NCBI GenBank assembly: GCA_030427205.1
Contig: JAUHXC010000013.1
Location: forward strand, 134,413 to 198,412
DNA: 64,000 bases
DNA from: a bacterium
GTDB lineage: Bacteria; Myxococcota_A; Bradymonadia; UBA7976; UBA1532
Reading direction: 5' to 3'
The position numbers and the translations under genes are program-made. The notes beneath the pieces are model-generated. The model ran no database searches. It saw nothing but the letters and a program-made list of their open reading frames with translations, and had not been told where the DNA came from. Within the stretch, counting starts at the first letter, position 1. Each line of letters starts with the position of its first letter. Positions 39,099 to 48,330 of this stretch are shown piece by piece.

Positions 39099-40343
39099 AT
39101 GGGTTCACTCACACACGCGCGCATGCGACGGCCGCTGCTGCTCGCCCTGTTCGGGGCGGTCCTGATCGCCGCGGTGGCGATGCTGGTCCGTACGCCGGCC
39201 GACGCCCGGCCGCTGCGGCCGGTCTTCGACGGCGCCGACGCCGAGCGGTCGCGGATCGCGGTGCGGCTGACGCCGTTCGCCGCCGGCATCGAACAGCCCA
39301 CCGACATCCAGCCGGTGCCCGGGCAGCCGGGCGCCATGGTGGTGCTCTCCAAGAAAGGGCGCGCGCTGTGGGTCCGCGGCGAGGCCGGCGGTCCGTGGTT
39401 CGATATCGACGTGCCCACCCGCTCCGAGCAGGGGCTGCTGGGCATCGCCTTCCACCCCGACTTCGCCCGCAACGGCCGATTCTTCCTCGACTACACCGCC
39501 CGCGGGCAGCGGGGCAACCTGACCCGGGTCGAGGAGTGGGCGGTCGCGCCCGGTCGACCGCTCGGCGAGACCCGCCCCAAGGCGGTGCGGGTGGTGATCG
39601 ACGTGCCGCAGCCCTATCGCAACCACAACGCGGGGCAGATCGCGTTCGGCCCCGACGGCATGCTCTACGTGGGCCTGGGCGACGGCGGCGCCGCCGATGA
39701 TCCCCACGGGCACGGTCAGGATCGCGGCACGCTCTTGGGCGCGATGCTGCGCCTCGACATCGATCGCCACCCGGCGGACGCGGGCTATGGCGTACCCGGC
39801 GACAACCCCTTCGCCGGCCCCCGCGCGGTCGCCGGCGTGCGCCCCGAGATCTGGGCCTGGGGCCTGCGCAACCCGTGGCGCTTCGCGTTCGCGCCCGACG
39901 GCCGCATGGTCGTCGGCGACGTCGGCCAGAACCGCCACGAAGAGGTCGCCCTCGTCGCCGCCGGCGAGAACCACGGCTGGGCGGTGCGCGAGGCGGCGAA
40001 CTGCTTCCCGCCGGGCAAGCGCTGCGACGCCGCGGGGCTGGTCGACCCCGTCTGGCAGTACCCGCGCTCGGAGGGGGTCTCGATCACCGGCGGCGTGGTC
40101 TACGACGGGCCCGCCGCGGCGTTGAAGGGGCGCTATATCTTCGGCGACTTCGGCTCGGGGCGCATCTGGGCGTTGACTCTGCCGCCGCCGGGCGCGAAGA
40201 AAGCAGTGCAGCCCGAGTCGGCCATCGCCGCGCTCGGGCGCTGGCCGCTGCAGGTGTCGACTTTCGGGCGCGGCCATGACGGCGCGCTGTACGTGGCCGA
40301 CTTCGGCGGTGGGGTGGTCTACCGCGTGGATGTGGAGGAGTGA
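39099..40343 (+). CDS. PQQ-dependent sugar dehydrogenase (soluble GDH/sorbosone-type)
   Basis: A 414-residue exported beta-propeller oxidoreductase. A transmembrane/signal segment (LLALFGAVLIAAVAMLV) precedes the propeller with typical motifs: EQGLLGIAFHPDFARNGRFF, YRNHNAGQIAFGPDGMLYVGLGDGG (His in NHNAG is the family's catalytic-type residue), GDNPF, EIWAWGLRNPWRFAF, VGDVGQNRHEEV and YIFGDFGSGRIW. The family oxidises aldose sugars with PQQ, or acts as a hedgehog-interacting-like propeller. ATG 39099 lacks a good ribosome-binding site; ATG 39123 is an alternative. No pqq genes are nearby. The stop overlaps a GTG of the next gene. Confidence 0.85.
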   Translation: MGSLTHARMRRPLLLALFGAVLIAAVAMLVRTPADARPLRPVFDGADAERSRIAVRLTPFAAGIEQPTDIQPVPGQPGAMVVLSKKGRALWVRGEAGGPWFDIDVPTRSEQGLLGIAFHPDFARNGRFFLDYTARGQRGNLTRVEEWAVAPGRPLGETRPKAVRVVIDVPQPYRNHNAGQIAFGPDGMLYVGLGDGGAADDPHGHGQDRGTLLGAMLRLDIDRHPADAGYGVPGDNPFAGPRAVAGVRPEIWAWGLRNPWRFAFAPDGRMVVGDVGQNRHEEVALVAAGENHGWAVREAANCFPPGKRCDAAGLVDPVWQYPRSEGVSITGGVVYDGPAAALKGRYIFGDFGSGRIWALTLPPPGAKKAVQPESAIAALGRWPLQVSTFGRGHDGALYVADFGGGVVYRVDVEE

Positions 40344-40348
40344 ACCCG

Positions 40349-42949
40349 ATGGACGAGGCGGAGCTGCGCGCCCGATTGGCGGCCAACCCCGATGATTGGG
40401 TCGCCGCCGAAGGGCTGACCCGCCTGCTGTACGAGCAGCAGCGCTGGGAGCAGCTCATCGAGCTGCTGTTCGGCCGCCTCGAACGCCCCGAGGCCGATCG
40501 GGTCGACCTGCTCTCGCAGCTCGGCGACGTCTTCGAGGAGGGCCTCGGCGACGCCGAGCGGGCGCTGGTGGTGCTGCTCGAAGCCTTCGCCCTCAGCCGC
40601 GACGACGAGCGCTTCGGGGCCCGGCTCGGCCGACTGGCGGCCCGGGCGACGCAGTGGGAGACCCTGCTGGCGGCCTACGAGCGTCAGGTGGCCGAGGCCA
40701 CCGCCCGCGAGGCGACGCCGCTGCACCGCCGGCTGGCGGAGTGGTACGAGGCCCTCGAGCTCGACGACGACGTGGCCCGCCACCTGCGGCGGCTGCTGGT
40801 GCTCAAGCCCGACGACCAGCGCGCCCTCGAGGCGCTGACCGGCTTCTACGAGCAGGCGCGGGATTGGGAGGGGCTCACCCAGCTGCTGCGCACCCGGGTC
40901 AACTACGTCGAGGACCCGGACGATCGGCGGCGGCTCTACCTGCGGGTGGGGCGGCTGCTCGAGACCCGGCTCGACGCGCCCGGCGAGGCGCTGGAGTGGC
41001 TGGGGCGGCTGTTTCACGAGGCGCCCGACGACGGGCTCGAAGCCACCCTCGAGCGGCTGGCCGAGATCAGCGACGACTATCACACCCTCGCCCGGATCTA
41101 CGCCGAGGTGCTCGAGACGGGCGTGCTCGACGAGGCCCGCAAGGCCAAGCTGCACATCCGGCTGGCGCGTATGCACCGCGATGGCCTCGACGACGAGGCG
41201 AAGGCGGTGCACCACTTCAAGCTCGCCCGGCGGCTCGACCCCGACGAGCGGCAGGCCTTCGGCGAGCTGCGGGCCCTGTTCGAGCAGACCGAGCAGTGGA
41301 TGGAGCTGGCCTATCTGCTGGGCCAGGAGGCCGCCCGCACCGACGACCGCAGCGAGCGCTACAAGCTCTTCCTCGAGCAGGGCGCGATCTATCAGGACCG
41401 GCTCGAGGCGGCCAAGGAGGCCGTCGACGCGTGGTTCAACGCGCTCGAGGCGCGGCCCGACGACAAGATCGTGCTCGTGCGGCTGATGGACGCCTACCGC
41501 GGCACCGGCCAGTGGGAGGCCAGCCTCAAGGTGCTCAAGAAGCTGGCGAGCATCGAGAACGACCTCAAGAAGAAGGCCGCCTTCGTCTACGCGATGGGCA
41601 TCATCCAGCGGGACAAGCTGGCCGACAACTACATCGCCGTGCGCACCCTCGACCGCGCGCTGGAGATGGATCCGACGATGGTCAAGGCCTTCGCCGCCAT
41701 CGACGAGATCCTCACCAGCGACGGCGACTACGCCCGCCAGGATCGCTACTACCGCAAGATGCTCGCCCGGGCCCGGGAGCACCGCCTCGACGAGTCGCTC
41801 ATCGTCAGCCTCGCCCGCAACCTGGGCGAGATCAACCGCACCCGGCTGGAGAACTTCGAAGAGGCGCTCAAGGCGTACACCATCGTCGTCAAGCGGCGCC
41901 CCGACGACCGCGAGGCGCGCAGCATCGTCGCCGAGCTGGCCATCCTGCTCGGGCGCTACGAAGACGCCACCCGGCACCTCTTCATGCTCATCCAGCAGGA
42001 CGTGGTGCACCCCGAGCCGTATCACGAGCTGGTCAAGGTCTACTGCGTCATCGGGCGCTTCGACGCGGCGTGGTGTGTCTGTCAGGCCCTCGTCGCGATG
42101 GGCCGCTCGAACCCCGACGAGGACCAGCTCTACGAAGAGGGCCTCGGCCGCCAGCAGGGCCTGCAGGTGGGCACGATGGCCTCCCTCGACTGGAAGCTGG
42201 TCACCTGGGCCACCAAGAACGCCGCGCTCGACGCGATGCTGCGGCGGCTGGCGATGATCCTCGGCCCGCGGCTGGCGCGCAGCCCGCGCGACCTGGGCCT
42301 GCGCCGGCAGCTCGACGGCGCGCACCCGACCCTGCGCATCATCACCCAGCACGTCGCCCCGGTCCTGGGCATGCCGCCGCCGCCGGGCGCCGAAGCCGAG
42401 GCCCCGGGGCTGCGCATCGCCAATACCTCGCCGCCGTGCCTGGCCATCGGCCCCGACATGGCCAACCGGGCGCCGGCCGAGATCGCCTTCCTCGGCGCGC
42501 GGCAGATGCTGATGCTCACCGGCGACCACTTCCTGGCGACCCTCGAGTCCGACCTGCCCCGGCGCGAGGCCCGGCTGACGACCCTGGTGGCGACCGTGCA
42601 CCACTGGCTCGACCCGCGGGTGCCGCAGAACATGGTCGACCCGTCGGTGCTCGAGATCCTCGAGAGCCTGCCCGCCGAGCGGGAGAACTTCTCCCAGCTG
42701 ATGGTGCCGGTGGTCAGCCTGCCGGGCTATGGCATCTCGGCCTGGCTCGACGCCGTCGACCACACCGCCAACCGCCTGGGCCTGCTGCTGTGCAACGACC
42801 TCGACACCGCGCTGCGTCAGGTGCGGCGCCAGCCCGAGGGCCTGGGCAAGGCGAGCCCCGCCGAGCGCACCCGGGCGCTGCTGCTCTTCGCGCTGTCGGA
42901 GCCCTACTTCGAGTTGCGCCGCCGCCTGGGCTACGCGATCGACGCCTGA
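40349..42949 (+). CDS. large TPR-repeat protein
   Basis: An 866-residue, almost wholly helical protein made of tetratricopeptide-like repeats. Examples are WVAAEGLTRLLYEQQRWEQL, RALEALTGFYEQARDWEGL and QAFGELRALFEQTEQWMEL, which share the W/L/G/Y/A spacing. No signal peptide. The last third is less repetitive and ends in FELRRRLGYAIDA. Proteins of this size and composition are common in Myxococcota; they probably scaffold complexes, and no enzyme domain is visible. GGAGGAG lies 8 bases before ATG 40349, so that start is preferred over GTG 40340, which overlaps the upstream stop. Confidence 0.8.
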   Translation: MDEAELRARLAANPDDWVAAEGLTRLLYEQQRWEQLIELLFGRLERPEADRVDLLSQLGDVFEEGLGDAERALVVLLEAFALSRDDERFGARLGRLAARATQWETLLAAYERQVAEATAREATPLHRRLAEWYEALELDDDVARHLRRLLVLKPDDQRALEALTGFYEQARDWEGLTQLLRTRVNYVEDPDDRRRLYLRVGRLLETRLDAPGEALEWLGRLFHEAPDDGLEATLERLAEISDDYHTLARIYAEVLETGVLDEARKAKLHIRLARMHRDGLDDEAKAVHHFKLARRLDPDERQAFGELRALFEQTEQWMELAYLLGQEAARTDDRSERYKLFLEQGAIYQDRLEAAKEAVDAWFNALEARPDDKIVLVRLMDAYRGTGQWEASLKVLKKLASIENDLKKKAAFVYAMGIIQRDKLADNYIAVRTLDRALEMDPTMVKAFAAIDEILTSDGDYARQDRYYRKMLARAREHRLDESLIVSLARNLGEINRTRLENFEEALKAYTIVVKRRPDDREARSIVAELAILLGRYEDATRHLFMLIQQDVVHPEPYHELVKVYCVIGRFDAAWCVCQALVAMGRSNPDEDQLYEEGLGRQQGLQVGTMASLDWKLVTWATKNAALDAMLRRLAMILGPRLARSPRDLGLRRQLDGAHPTLRIITQHVAPVLGMPPPPGAEAEAPGLRIANTSPPCLAIGPDMANRAPAEIAFLGARQMLMLTGDHFLATLESDLPRREARLTTLVATVHHWLDPRVPQNMVDPSVLEILESLPAERENFSQLMVPVVSLPGYGISAWLDAVDHTANRLGLLLCNDLDTALRQVRRQPEGLGKASPAERTRALLLFALSEPYFELRRRLGYAIDA

Positions 42950-43100
42950 CGCCCGAGCCGAGCGCGGGTCGCCGAGGCACACCGGGGCAATCTCGCCGAA
43001 AGAATCGGCGGCGAACCCTCTAGAGCGGGTTGGCGCGCCGATCCGATATGTCACTCGGGCCGCGCCACGATGAACCACGACCGAGCATACGAGGCGTACC

Positions 43101-44834
43101 TTGGACCCACGCATCACGACGACTCTGGCCGCGCTGACCCTCTTCGCCTGTGGCGGCGCGCCCGCCGACCGCGGATTCCCCACCGCCGGCGAGCTGAACA
43201 AGATCGCCAAGCAGCCCGCGCCGGAGGTACCGACCCAGACCCCGGTGTCGATGGTGGACGAGTGGCCGCTGGCCGGACCATTCCCAGAAGCACCCGGCGG
43301 TCCGCCGGCGGCCGGCGAGCCGGGCGTCGAGCTGCTCGCGGCCAGCCCCGTCGCCGCACCCTCGGCGGCGATGACCTGCGCGGCCCGTGAGCTGGCCCGC
43401 TTCGCCGCGCGCAATACCGGGTTGGCGCCGGGCGCTCTGCGATCGTTCATCGTCGCCCGCTGCGGGTCGACGGGCAGCGGGCTGCAGATGAGCTGGACCA
43501 GCGGCGAGGTGGCCCCCGACGAAGACGCGGCCGCGGTGCTCGCCCGCTGGGCGCCGGCGCCGTCGCAGCAGGTGGCGGCCATGGGCCAGGGGCTGGGGCA
43601 GGGGGGCACCATCGGCGCGGCGATCGCCGTGCACGCGGGCAAAGCGGTGTGGATGGTGGTCGGGCAGACGGCCGGACAGCGGTTCGAAGGCTTCACCGGG
43701 CTGCCCGACGCCGAGGCGCGGGTGATCCTGCGCGGCGCGCGCGATCCGCGGTATGCGCAGCTGAGCGCGCTCGTCACCCAGGGCCGCTTTCGCTACGGCG
43801 TCTGCGAGCCGCTGCAAGCGCCCGCGGGCGAGTACGCCTTCGCCTGCCCCGTCGACCCGGCCGACGAGATGGCGACCATCGAAGCGGTCGGCGTGCCCGA
43901 CGGGCAGGTGCTCGGCGATACCATCGCCTCGATGACCGCCTGGCCCGGCGGCGCGCCGGTGGATACCTGGCGCGCGTCCTCGAAGGTCGATCCGCGGCCG
44001 GTGAGCGCCGTCGAGCAGGTGCCGGGCGCGATCGTCGAGGGCCTCAACGGGCTGCGGCAGGCGTCGGGCGTCGAGCCGGTCGTGCTCGATCCGGCCCAGT
44101 CCGCCGAGCTGCGCGGGCTGGCGCCGCACTACTGGTCGGCCGTCTGGGGCGGCGACGACGCGCTCGTCGACCGGATCGCGCTGGGGGTCATGGCCGGCTG
44201 GCGGGTCGGCGCCAGCGTCCGCCAGGGCAACTTCGCCGGCTCGGCGACCGACGATCGGCTCGACGTCGGCGTCCTCTTGCGCGACATGCTCGACTCTCCG
44301 TTCCACCGCCAGATGCTGCTCGACCCGGCCACCCGACGGCTGGCCGTCGGCGGCTTCCTGCCCGGCGATGGCCGGCTGGCGGTCGTGGTCGGCGGCTACC
44401 ACGTCGTCGACGCCGGCGCGTTCGACTCGGCCCGGGCCGCCGTCGCCGTGCGCGCGCACCTCGACGCCCTGCGCGCCCGACGAGACCACGCAGCGCTGGC
44501 GCCCTGGGCCGCCGTCGAGGCAGAGATCCGGACGCTGGCCGAGGCGGTCACCGCCGGGCGCATCACGAGCCAAGCCGCGCTCGACCGGGCCGTGCAGCGC
44601 GCGTCGCAGGTCAGCCGCGGCCCCGTCGCCGGCCGGGTGATGCAGGTCAGCGCGATCGAGCAGGTCGAGCTGCCGCCCGCGTTGGCCGACGCCGACGCCG
44701 CGCCCGTTGCGCTGGCGGTCGGCCTGGAGCGCTCGCCGGGGCACCCGTGGGTGCGCAACGTGGTGCTCATGGTCTGGCCCCACCGGGCCCACGCCCGGGG
44801 CCAGCTCGTGCAGCGCGGGCCGACCACCCGCTGA
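43101..44834 (+). CDS. lipoprotein with CAP/SCP-like domain
   Basis: A 577-residue lipoprotein starting at TTG 43101 with a GAGG site 6 bases upstream; the signal peptide is short (LAALTLFAC, Cys17). A Pro/Ala-rich linker leads to a domain with a Cys pair (TCAARELAR and VARCGST). Further on, VEGLNGLRQASGVEPVVLD and SPFHRQMLLDPATRRLAVGG look like the first helix and the SPxHRxxLL motif of bacterial CAP-superfamily domains. Between these lies a segment rich in Gly and beta strands. The C-terminus VVLMVWPHRAHARGQ is basic. The CAP assignment is by motif only. An ATG at 43070 is out of frame. Confidence 0.65.
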   Translation: MDPRITTTLAALTLFACGGAPADRGFPTAGELNKIAKQPAPEVPTQTPVSMVDEWPLAGPFPEAPGGPPAAGEPGVELLAASPVAAPSAAMTCAARELARFAARNTGLAPGALRSFIVARCGSTGSGLQMSWTSGEVAPDEDAAAVLARWAPAPSQQVAAMGQGLGQGGTIGAAIAVHAGKAVWMVVGQTAGQRFEGFTGLPDAEARVILRGARDPRYAQLSALVTQGRFRYGVCEPLQAPAGEYAFACPVDPADEMATIEAVGVPDGQVLGDTIASMTAWPGGAPVDTWRASSKVDPRPVSAVEQVPGAIVEGLNGLRQASGVEPVVLDPAQSAELRGLAPHYWSAVWGGDDALVDRIALGVMAGWRVGASVRQGNFAGSATDDRLDVGVLLRDMLDSPFHRQMLLDPATRRLAVGGFLPGDGRLAVVVGGYHVVDAGAFDSARAAVAVRAHLDALRARRDHAALAPWAAVEAEIRTLAEAVTAGRITSQAALDRAVQRASQVSRGPVAGRVMQVSAIEQVELPPALADADAAPVALAVGLERSPGHPWVRNVVLMVWPHRAHARGQLVQRGPTTR

Positions 44835-45016
44835 GTCTCGCTGCTCGGCACGCCCGCCGCGCCCCGTCGCGCCCCCGCCTCGCCGCCGCCGTGCAGCCGC
44901 CATGCAGCCGGCCCTTGCCTCCACCCGGCCGTCTATGCTGTCATCCGCCGCCAATCGACCCGGCGGGAGGATTCCGCCGGGCGCTGTGTGCGGCCCCGCC
45001 CGCCGAGGAGGAACCC

Positions 45017-45700
45017 ATGACCGCCCGTCTCGCCCGCGCGCTGATCGCCGCCGGGTGCCTGGCCACCGCAGCGCCGGCCATCGCCGCGCCCGTCGCCCCG
45101 GCGACGGTCGTCGAGCCCGCGCTCGATGCCCTGCGCCTCGAACACCCCGAGCTGCGCGCGGTGCGCCGCGCCGGCTCGCCCGTGCCCACCGTGCTGACCG
45201 GCCTCGCCGTACCCACCGAGGGCGCCGACGCGCACGCGCGGGTCGCCGGCTTCCTGGCCCGGCATCAGGGCATCTTCGGCGGCGCCGAGCTCGTCGCCGA
45301 TACGATCCGCACCCGCCCCGGGCGTACGCTCGTCAGCCTGAACCAGACCCATGCCGGCCTGCCGGTGCTCGACCGCGGGGTGACGCTGGTGCTCGACGCC
45401 GACGGGCGCGTGGTGCGCATCTCGGGCGACGTGCGGCCCGTCACCCGGCTCGAGCGCGCGACGATCGACCCGGCGACCGCCCGCGAGATCGCGGTGCGCC
45501 ACGCCACCGGCGCCAGCCTCGCCGAGCCGCTGCCCGACGTGCCCACGTCCATCGAGCGCGGCATCGTGGCCGTCGGCGGTCACGGCGTCGAGGTCTTCGA
45601 GGTCGAGGTCGTGCGCCAGCCGCTCGCCGAGCACTTCGTCGTGCGGATCGACGCCCACGCCGGGCGGGTCCTGAGCGTGCGCAACCGGGTGACCCACTGA
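45017..45700 (+). CDS. stand-alone FTP/PepSY-type propeptide protein
   Basis: A 227-residue exported protein. After a Sec signal (ATAAPAIAAP) it contains the fungalysin/thermolysin propeptide signature: TLVSLNQTHAGLPVLDRGVT, then LDADGRVVRISGDVRP. A PepSY-like region follows (ATAREIAVRHATG, ending FVVRIDAHAGRVLSVRN). No zinc motif and no catalytic domain. In most relatives this propeptide is fused to the peptidase it inhibits and folds. Here the next gene, 14 bases later, encodes such a peptidase. So it probably acts in trans as an inhibitor or chaperone. ATG 45017 follows GAGGAGG. Confidence 0.8.
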   Translation: MTARLARALIAAGCLATAAPAIAAPVAPATVVEPALDALRLEHPELRAVRRAGSPVPTVLTGLAVPTEGADAHARVAGFLARHQGIFGGAELVADTIRTRPGRTLVSLNQTHAGLPVLDRGVTLVLDADGRVVRISGDVRPVTRLERATIDPATAREIAVRHATGASLAEPLPDVPTSIERGIVAVGGHGVEVFEVEVVRQPLAEHFVVRIDAHAGRVLSVRNRVTH

Positions 45701-45714
45701 TGGAGGCCAGGACC

Positions 45715-47502
45715 ATGCGATTCGACCGCCACATCGCCCTCGCGTGCGCCGCGCTGGCCGCCTTCGCGCTCGGCTGCGACGACGACGCCAACAGCGATCC
45801 CGACCCGATCGTGCTGCCCGACATGGCGGCCGACCCCGAACCCGAACCCGAGCCCGAGCCCGACATGGCGCCCGACATGGCGCCGCCCGAGCCCGACATG
45901 GCGCCCGACATGGCGCCGCCCGAGCCCGACGCCGGGCCGGTGATCGAGAACCCCGAGGCGCTGATCTACGAGAACGATCCGGTGACCGACGAGGGCGAGC
46001 TGACCCGGGTCGTGCTGCACCCGGTCACCACGCCCAACGGCGCGCTCACCAGCGAGTGGGTCCAGGTGTTCAACTGCCTCAACGAAGAGGGCGGGCTGGT
46101 CGCGATGCCCTTCGGCCCGGGGGTCAGCATCCGGCTGTGCCACGAGGTGCAGGTCGCCCGCCCGGGCCCCGAGGGGCATTACGATCACATCGCGCCGTCG
46201 TCCGATACCGACCCGAACGACTCGTTCGCCGAGCTGATGATGTACCACCACGTCAACCGGGTGCACGACTACTTCAAAGATACCTTCGGTTTCACCGACC
46301 TCGACTTCCCGCTGCCCGCGCTGGTCAACGTGCAGTTCCAGGTCGACCCGCCCGCGCTCGCCGCCGGCTTCGGGCTGCAGACCGACGAAGAGGGCTGGTT
46401 CCCCTTCGACAACGCGGCGTTCTTCCCCAAGGAGAGCTGGGACGCGCTCGCCGGCCAGTTCGGCCTGCCCGGCCGCGACAGCGACAGCATCATCTTCTTC
46501 CAGGGGCAGTACGACTTCGCCTACGACGGGCGGGTCATCTACCACGAGTACACCCACGCGGTGGTCGGCACCGGCCGCCTGCAGGCGCCTGCGGTGCCCG
46601 ACGAATACGGGCTGAGCAACTCGGCCCCGTCGATGAACGAAGGCCTCGCCGACTACTTCGCCGCCAGCCTCTCCGACGACCCGGTCATCGGGGCCTATGT
46701 CGGCGGCATCCTCGGCCTCGGCGGGCTGCGCAACCTCGCCGAACCCCGCCGCTGCCCCGACGACACCGTCGACCAGATCCACACCCACGGCCAGCTGATC
46801 GGGGCGACGATGTGGGCCGTGCGCGAAGAGATCGGCGCCGAGGTGGCCGACGGCATCGCCTTCCGCGCGCTGGAGCAGTTCACTCCGCAGACCACCCACG
46901 CCGAGGCCGGCGCGCTCATGCTCGCCGAGGCCGAGGCCATCGGCGGTGAGGTGTTCGAGGTGGTGTCCCGCATCTTCACCGAGAACGGCTTCGGCGAGTG
47001 TGAGCGCTCGATCGCGTTCGACGACTGGACCGCCATGGGCAGCCGCGATCGTCTGCCGCACAACATCGAGGGCCTGCAGACCCTCGGCTTCGGCGGCTAT
47101 AACGACCTCGGCGTGCCCGCCTTCAAGCAGTTCCACATCGACGGCGACGCCGTCGGCGGGGCGGCGGCGGTGCGGGTGAGCTGGCGGATGCAGCCCGGCG
47201 GCCAGGGCGGCTTCGGCGGCGGCGGCGGCGGCCCGCTCGAGCTCGATCTGGCCGTTCGTCGCGGCCAGCCGATCCTCTTCGACTACGCCGACGGCGTGGC
47301 CGCCGAGTACGACCTGGTCGTCTCGCCGGCGGCCGAGGACGGCGTGCAGAGCGTCGTGTTCGGCGGCGACTGCATGCCGGCGGCCGGCGAGAAGCTGCAT
47401 ACGCTGTGGCTCAACAAGACCGACTCGACGATCGCCGTGCACGCCATCGAGGTCGAGTTCCTCGACGCCCCGCCCGAAGGCGCCATTACCTGCGCCGACT
47501 GA
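45715..47502 (+). CDS. gluzincin metallopeptidase lipoprotein (M36/M4-like)
   Basis: A 595-residue lipoprotein (FALGC, Cys21) with a Pro/Glu/Met/Ala linker and then a zinc peptidase. HEYTH (His277, Glu278, His281) and NEGLADYFAASL (Glu309 as third ligand) fit thermolysin/fungalysin-type gluzincins. NRVHDYFKDTFGF upstream is typical of M36. It has no propeptide domain of its own; the preceding gene supplies one. The tail is a beta-rich domain with a Gly-rich loop (GGFGGGGGGP). ATG 45715 has GGAGG 8 bases upstream; an overlapping ATG at 45700 is less likely. Probably a surface or secreted protease. Confidence 0.85.
   Translation: MRFDRHIALACAALAAFALGCDDDANSDPDPIVLPDMAADPEPEPEPEPDMAPDMAPPEPDMAPDMAPPEPDAGPVIENPEALIYENDPVTDEGELTRVVLHPVTTPNGALTSEWVQVFNCLNEEGGLVAMPFGPGVSIRLCHEVQVARPGPEGHYDHIAPSSDTDPNDSFAELMMYHHVNRVHDYFKDTFGFTDLDFPLPALVNVQFQVDPPALAAGFGLQTDEEGWFPFDNAAFFPKESWDALAGQFGLPGRDSDSIIFFQGQYDFAYDGRVIYHEYTHAVVGTGRLQAPAVPDEYGLSNSAPSMNEGLADYFAASLSDDPVIGAYVGGILGLGGLRNLAEPRRCPDDTVDQIHTHGQLIGATMWAVREEIGAEVADGIAFRALEQFTPQTTHAEAGALMLAEAEAIGGEVFEVVSRIFTENGFGECERSIAFDDWTAMGSRDRLPHNIEGLQTLGFGGYNDLGVPAFKQFHIDGDAVGGAAAVRVSWRMQPGGQGGFGGGGGGPLELDLAVRRGQPILFDYADGVAAEYDLVVSPAAEDGVQSVVFGGDCMPAAGEKLHTLWLNKTDSTIAVHAIEVEFLDAPPEGAITCAD
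45862..45927 (+). repeat. 33-bp perfect tandem duplication in the peptidase linker
   Basis: Two identical 33-bp units encode DMAPDMAPPEP twice in the lipoprotein linker, next to a Pro-Glu run. Perfect identity at DNA level suggests a recent duplication in a disordered spacer. Confidence 0.9.
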
Positions 47503-47511
47503 TCTCGCCCG

Positions 47512-47541
47512 GCGGCCGCTCGCCGGCCGCGCAGCGGCCGC
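47512..47541 (+). terminator. hairpin after the metallopeptidase
   Basis: GCGGCCGC occurs at 47512-47519 and again at 47534-47541. Being self-complementary, the two can pair over a 14-base loop 10 bases after the stop codon. No T-tract; termination is only a possibility. Confidence 0.3.
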
Positions 47542-47619
47542 TGTGATCCCCGATACTTCCCCTTGACCGCACCCCGCCCGCTCCGCTTGTCTGGGCCAAC
47601 CCAGATACGCGGAGTCCTC

Positions 47620-48180
47620 ATGCCTGTACGCGCCCTCCACCCGCTGCCCCTGCTGCTCGCGCTGTTCGCCGGCGCGCTCGGCTGTGACGAGGTCGAATCC
47701 CTCGACAACTTCGACGTGCCGGTCACCGCCGAGGCGGTCATCGCCGCCGGCACCCCGCTCGAGGTTCTGCTCGGCGACTTCCCGCAGCTCGACGCGTTCA
47801 CCCGCATGGACATCGTCGACAGCGCCGGCTTCCAGAACGGCGGCTACGACGCCGGCGACGTCGACTCGATCACGCTCACCTCGATGGTCATGGTGCACAC
47901 CGCGCCCGACGCCCCCGAGGCCGACCTCTCGTTCTTCGGCGAGGTGCGCTTCTACATCGAGGCCGAGGGGCAGCCGCGGCTCTTGATCGCCTCCGCCGAC
48001 AGCTTCCCCGACGGGGTGCGCGAGGTGGCGTTCTCGACGATCGACGACGATCTGCGGCTGTATCTGCTGGCGCCGGACGGCGGCACGATCACCGCCGAGG
48101 TGGACGATACCCGCCGGCCCGACGTCGATACGACCATCGAGATCCGGGCCGTCTTCGACGTCGACGTCAACGTCTTCTGA
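47620..48180 (+). CDS. small secreted lipoprotein
   Basis: A 186-residue lipoprotein of unknown function. The signal peptide ends GALGC (Cys22), then an acidic, beta-rich domain (DVDSITLTSMVMVH, DLSFFGEVRFYIEAE, TTIEIRAVFDVDVNVF). Aromatic and acidic residues alternate like an immunoglobulin-type or lipid-binding sandwich. ATG 47620 has CGGAG at 5 bases. It is a separate unit from the peptidase upstream and is followed by a small hairpin. Confidence 0.75.
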   Translation: MPVRALHPLPLLLALFAGALGCDEVESLDNFDVPVTAEAVIAAGTPLEVLLGDFPQLDAFTRMDIVDSAGFQNGGYDAGDVDSITLTSMVMVHTAPDAPEADLSFFGEVRFYIEAEGQPRLLIASADSFPDGVREVAFSTIDDDLRLYLLAPDGGTITAEVDDTRRPDVDTTIEIRAVFDVDVNVF

Positions 48181-48190
48181 CCGACGTCCC

Positions 48191-48205
48191 GCGCGCTCAG
48201 CGCGC
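48191..48205 (+). terminator. 6-bp hairpin before the isocyanide operon
   Basis: GCGCGC, TCA loop, GCGCGC: a tight stem 11 bases after the small lipoprotein stop. It lacks a T-tract but would separate that gene from the operon that follows. Confidence 0.3.
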
Positions 48206-48251
48206 CCGAACTCACCCCACCCGCGGCGCCGCCACCCGGCGATTTGCCCGA

Positions 48252-48275
48252 AATCGGTTTTCTCGAATCCCGATT
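48252..48275 (+). promoter_or_regulatory. candidate operator upstream of the isocyanide operon
   Basis: AATCGG (48252-48257) and CCGATT (48270-48275) form an inverted repeat with 12-base spacing in a locally AT-richer patch, 55-80 bases before the first ATG of the operon. The spacing suits a dimeric regulator. No clear -35/-10 pair is visible. Confidence 0.3.
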
Positions 48276-48330
48276 GCGGACTTCTGCCCCACCCCTCGCG
48301 TCCCCGGTCGAGACCCAGCCGAGGATGACC

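Noticed and set aside
39099..40343. Calling the sugar dehydrogenase a glucose dehydrogenase by name
   Set aside because: The family includes aldose, sorbosone and non-enzymatic propellers, and no PQQ genes are present; substrate cannot be read from sequence.
43070..43390. ATG-started frame before the CAP-like lipoprotein
   Set aside because: Different frame with Arg-rich translation; the TTG-started frame has the lipobox and domain signatures.
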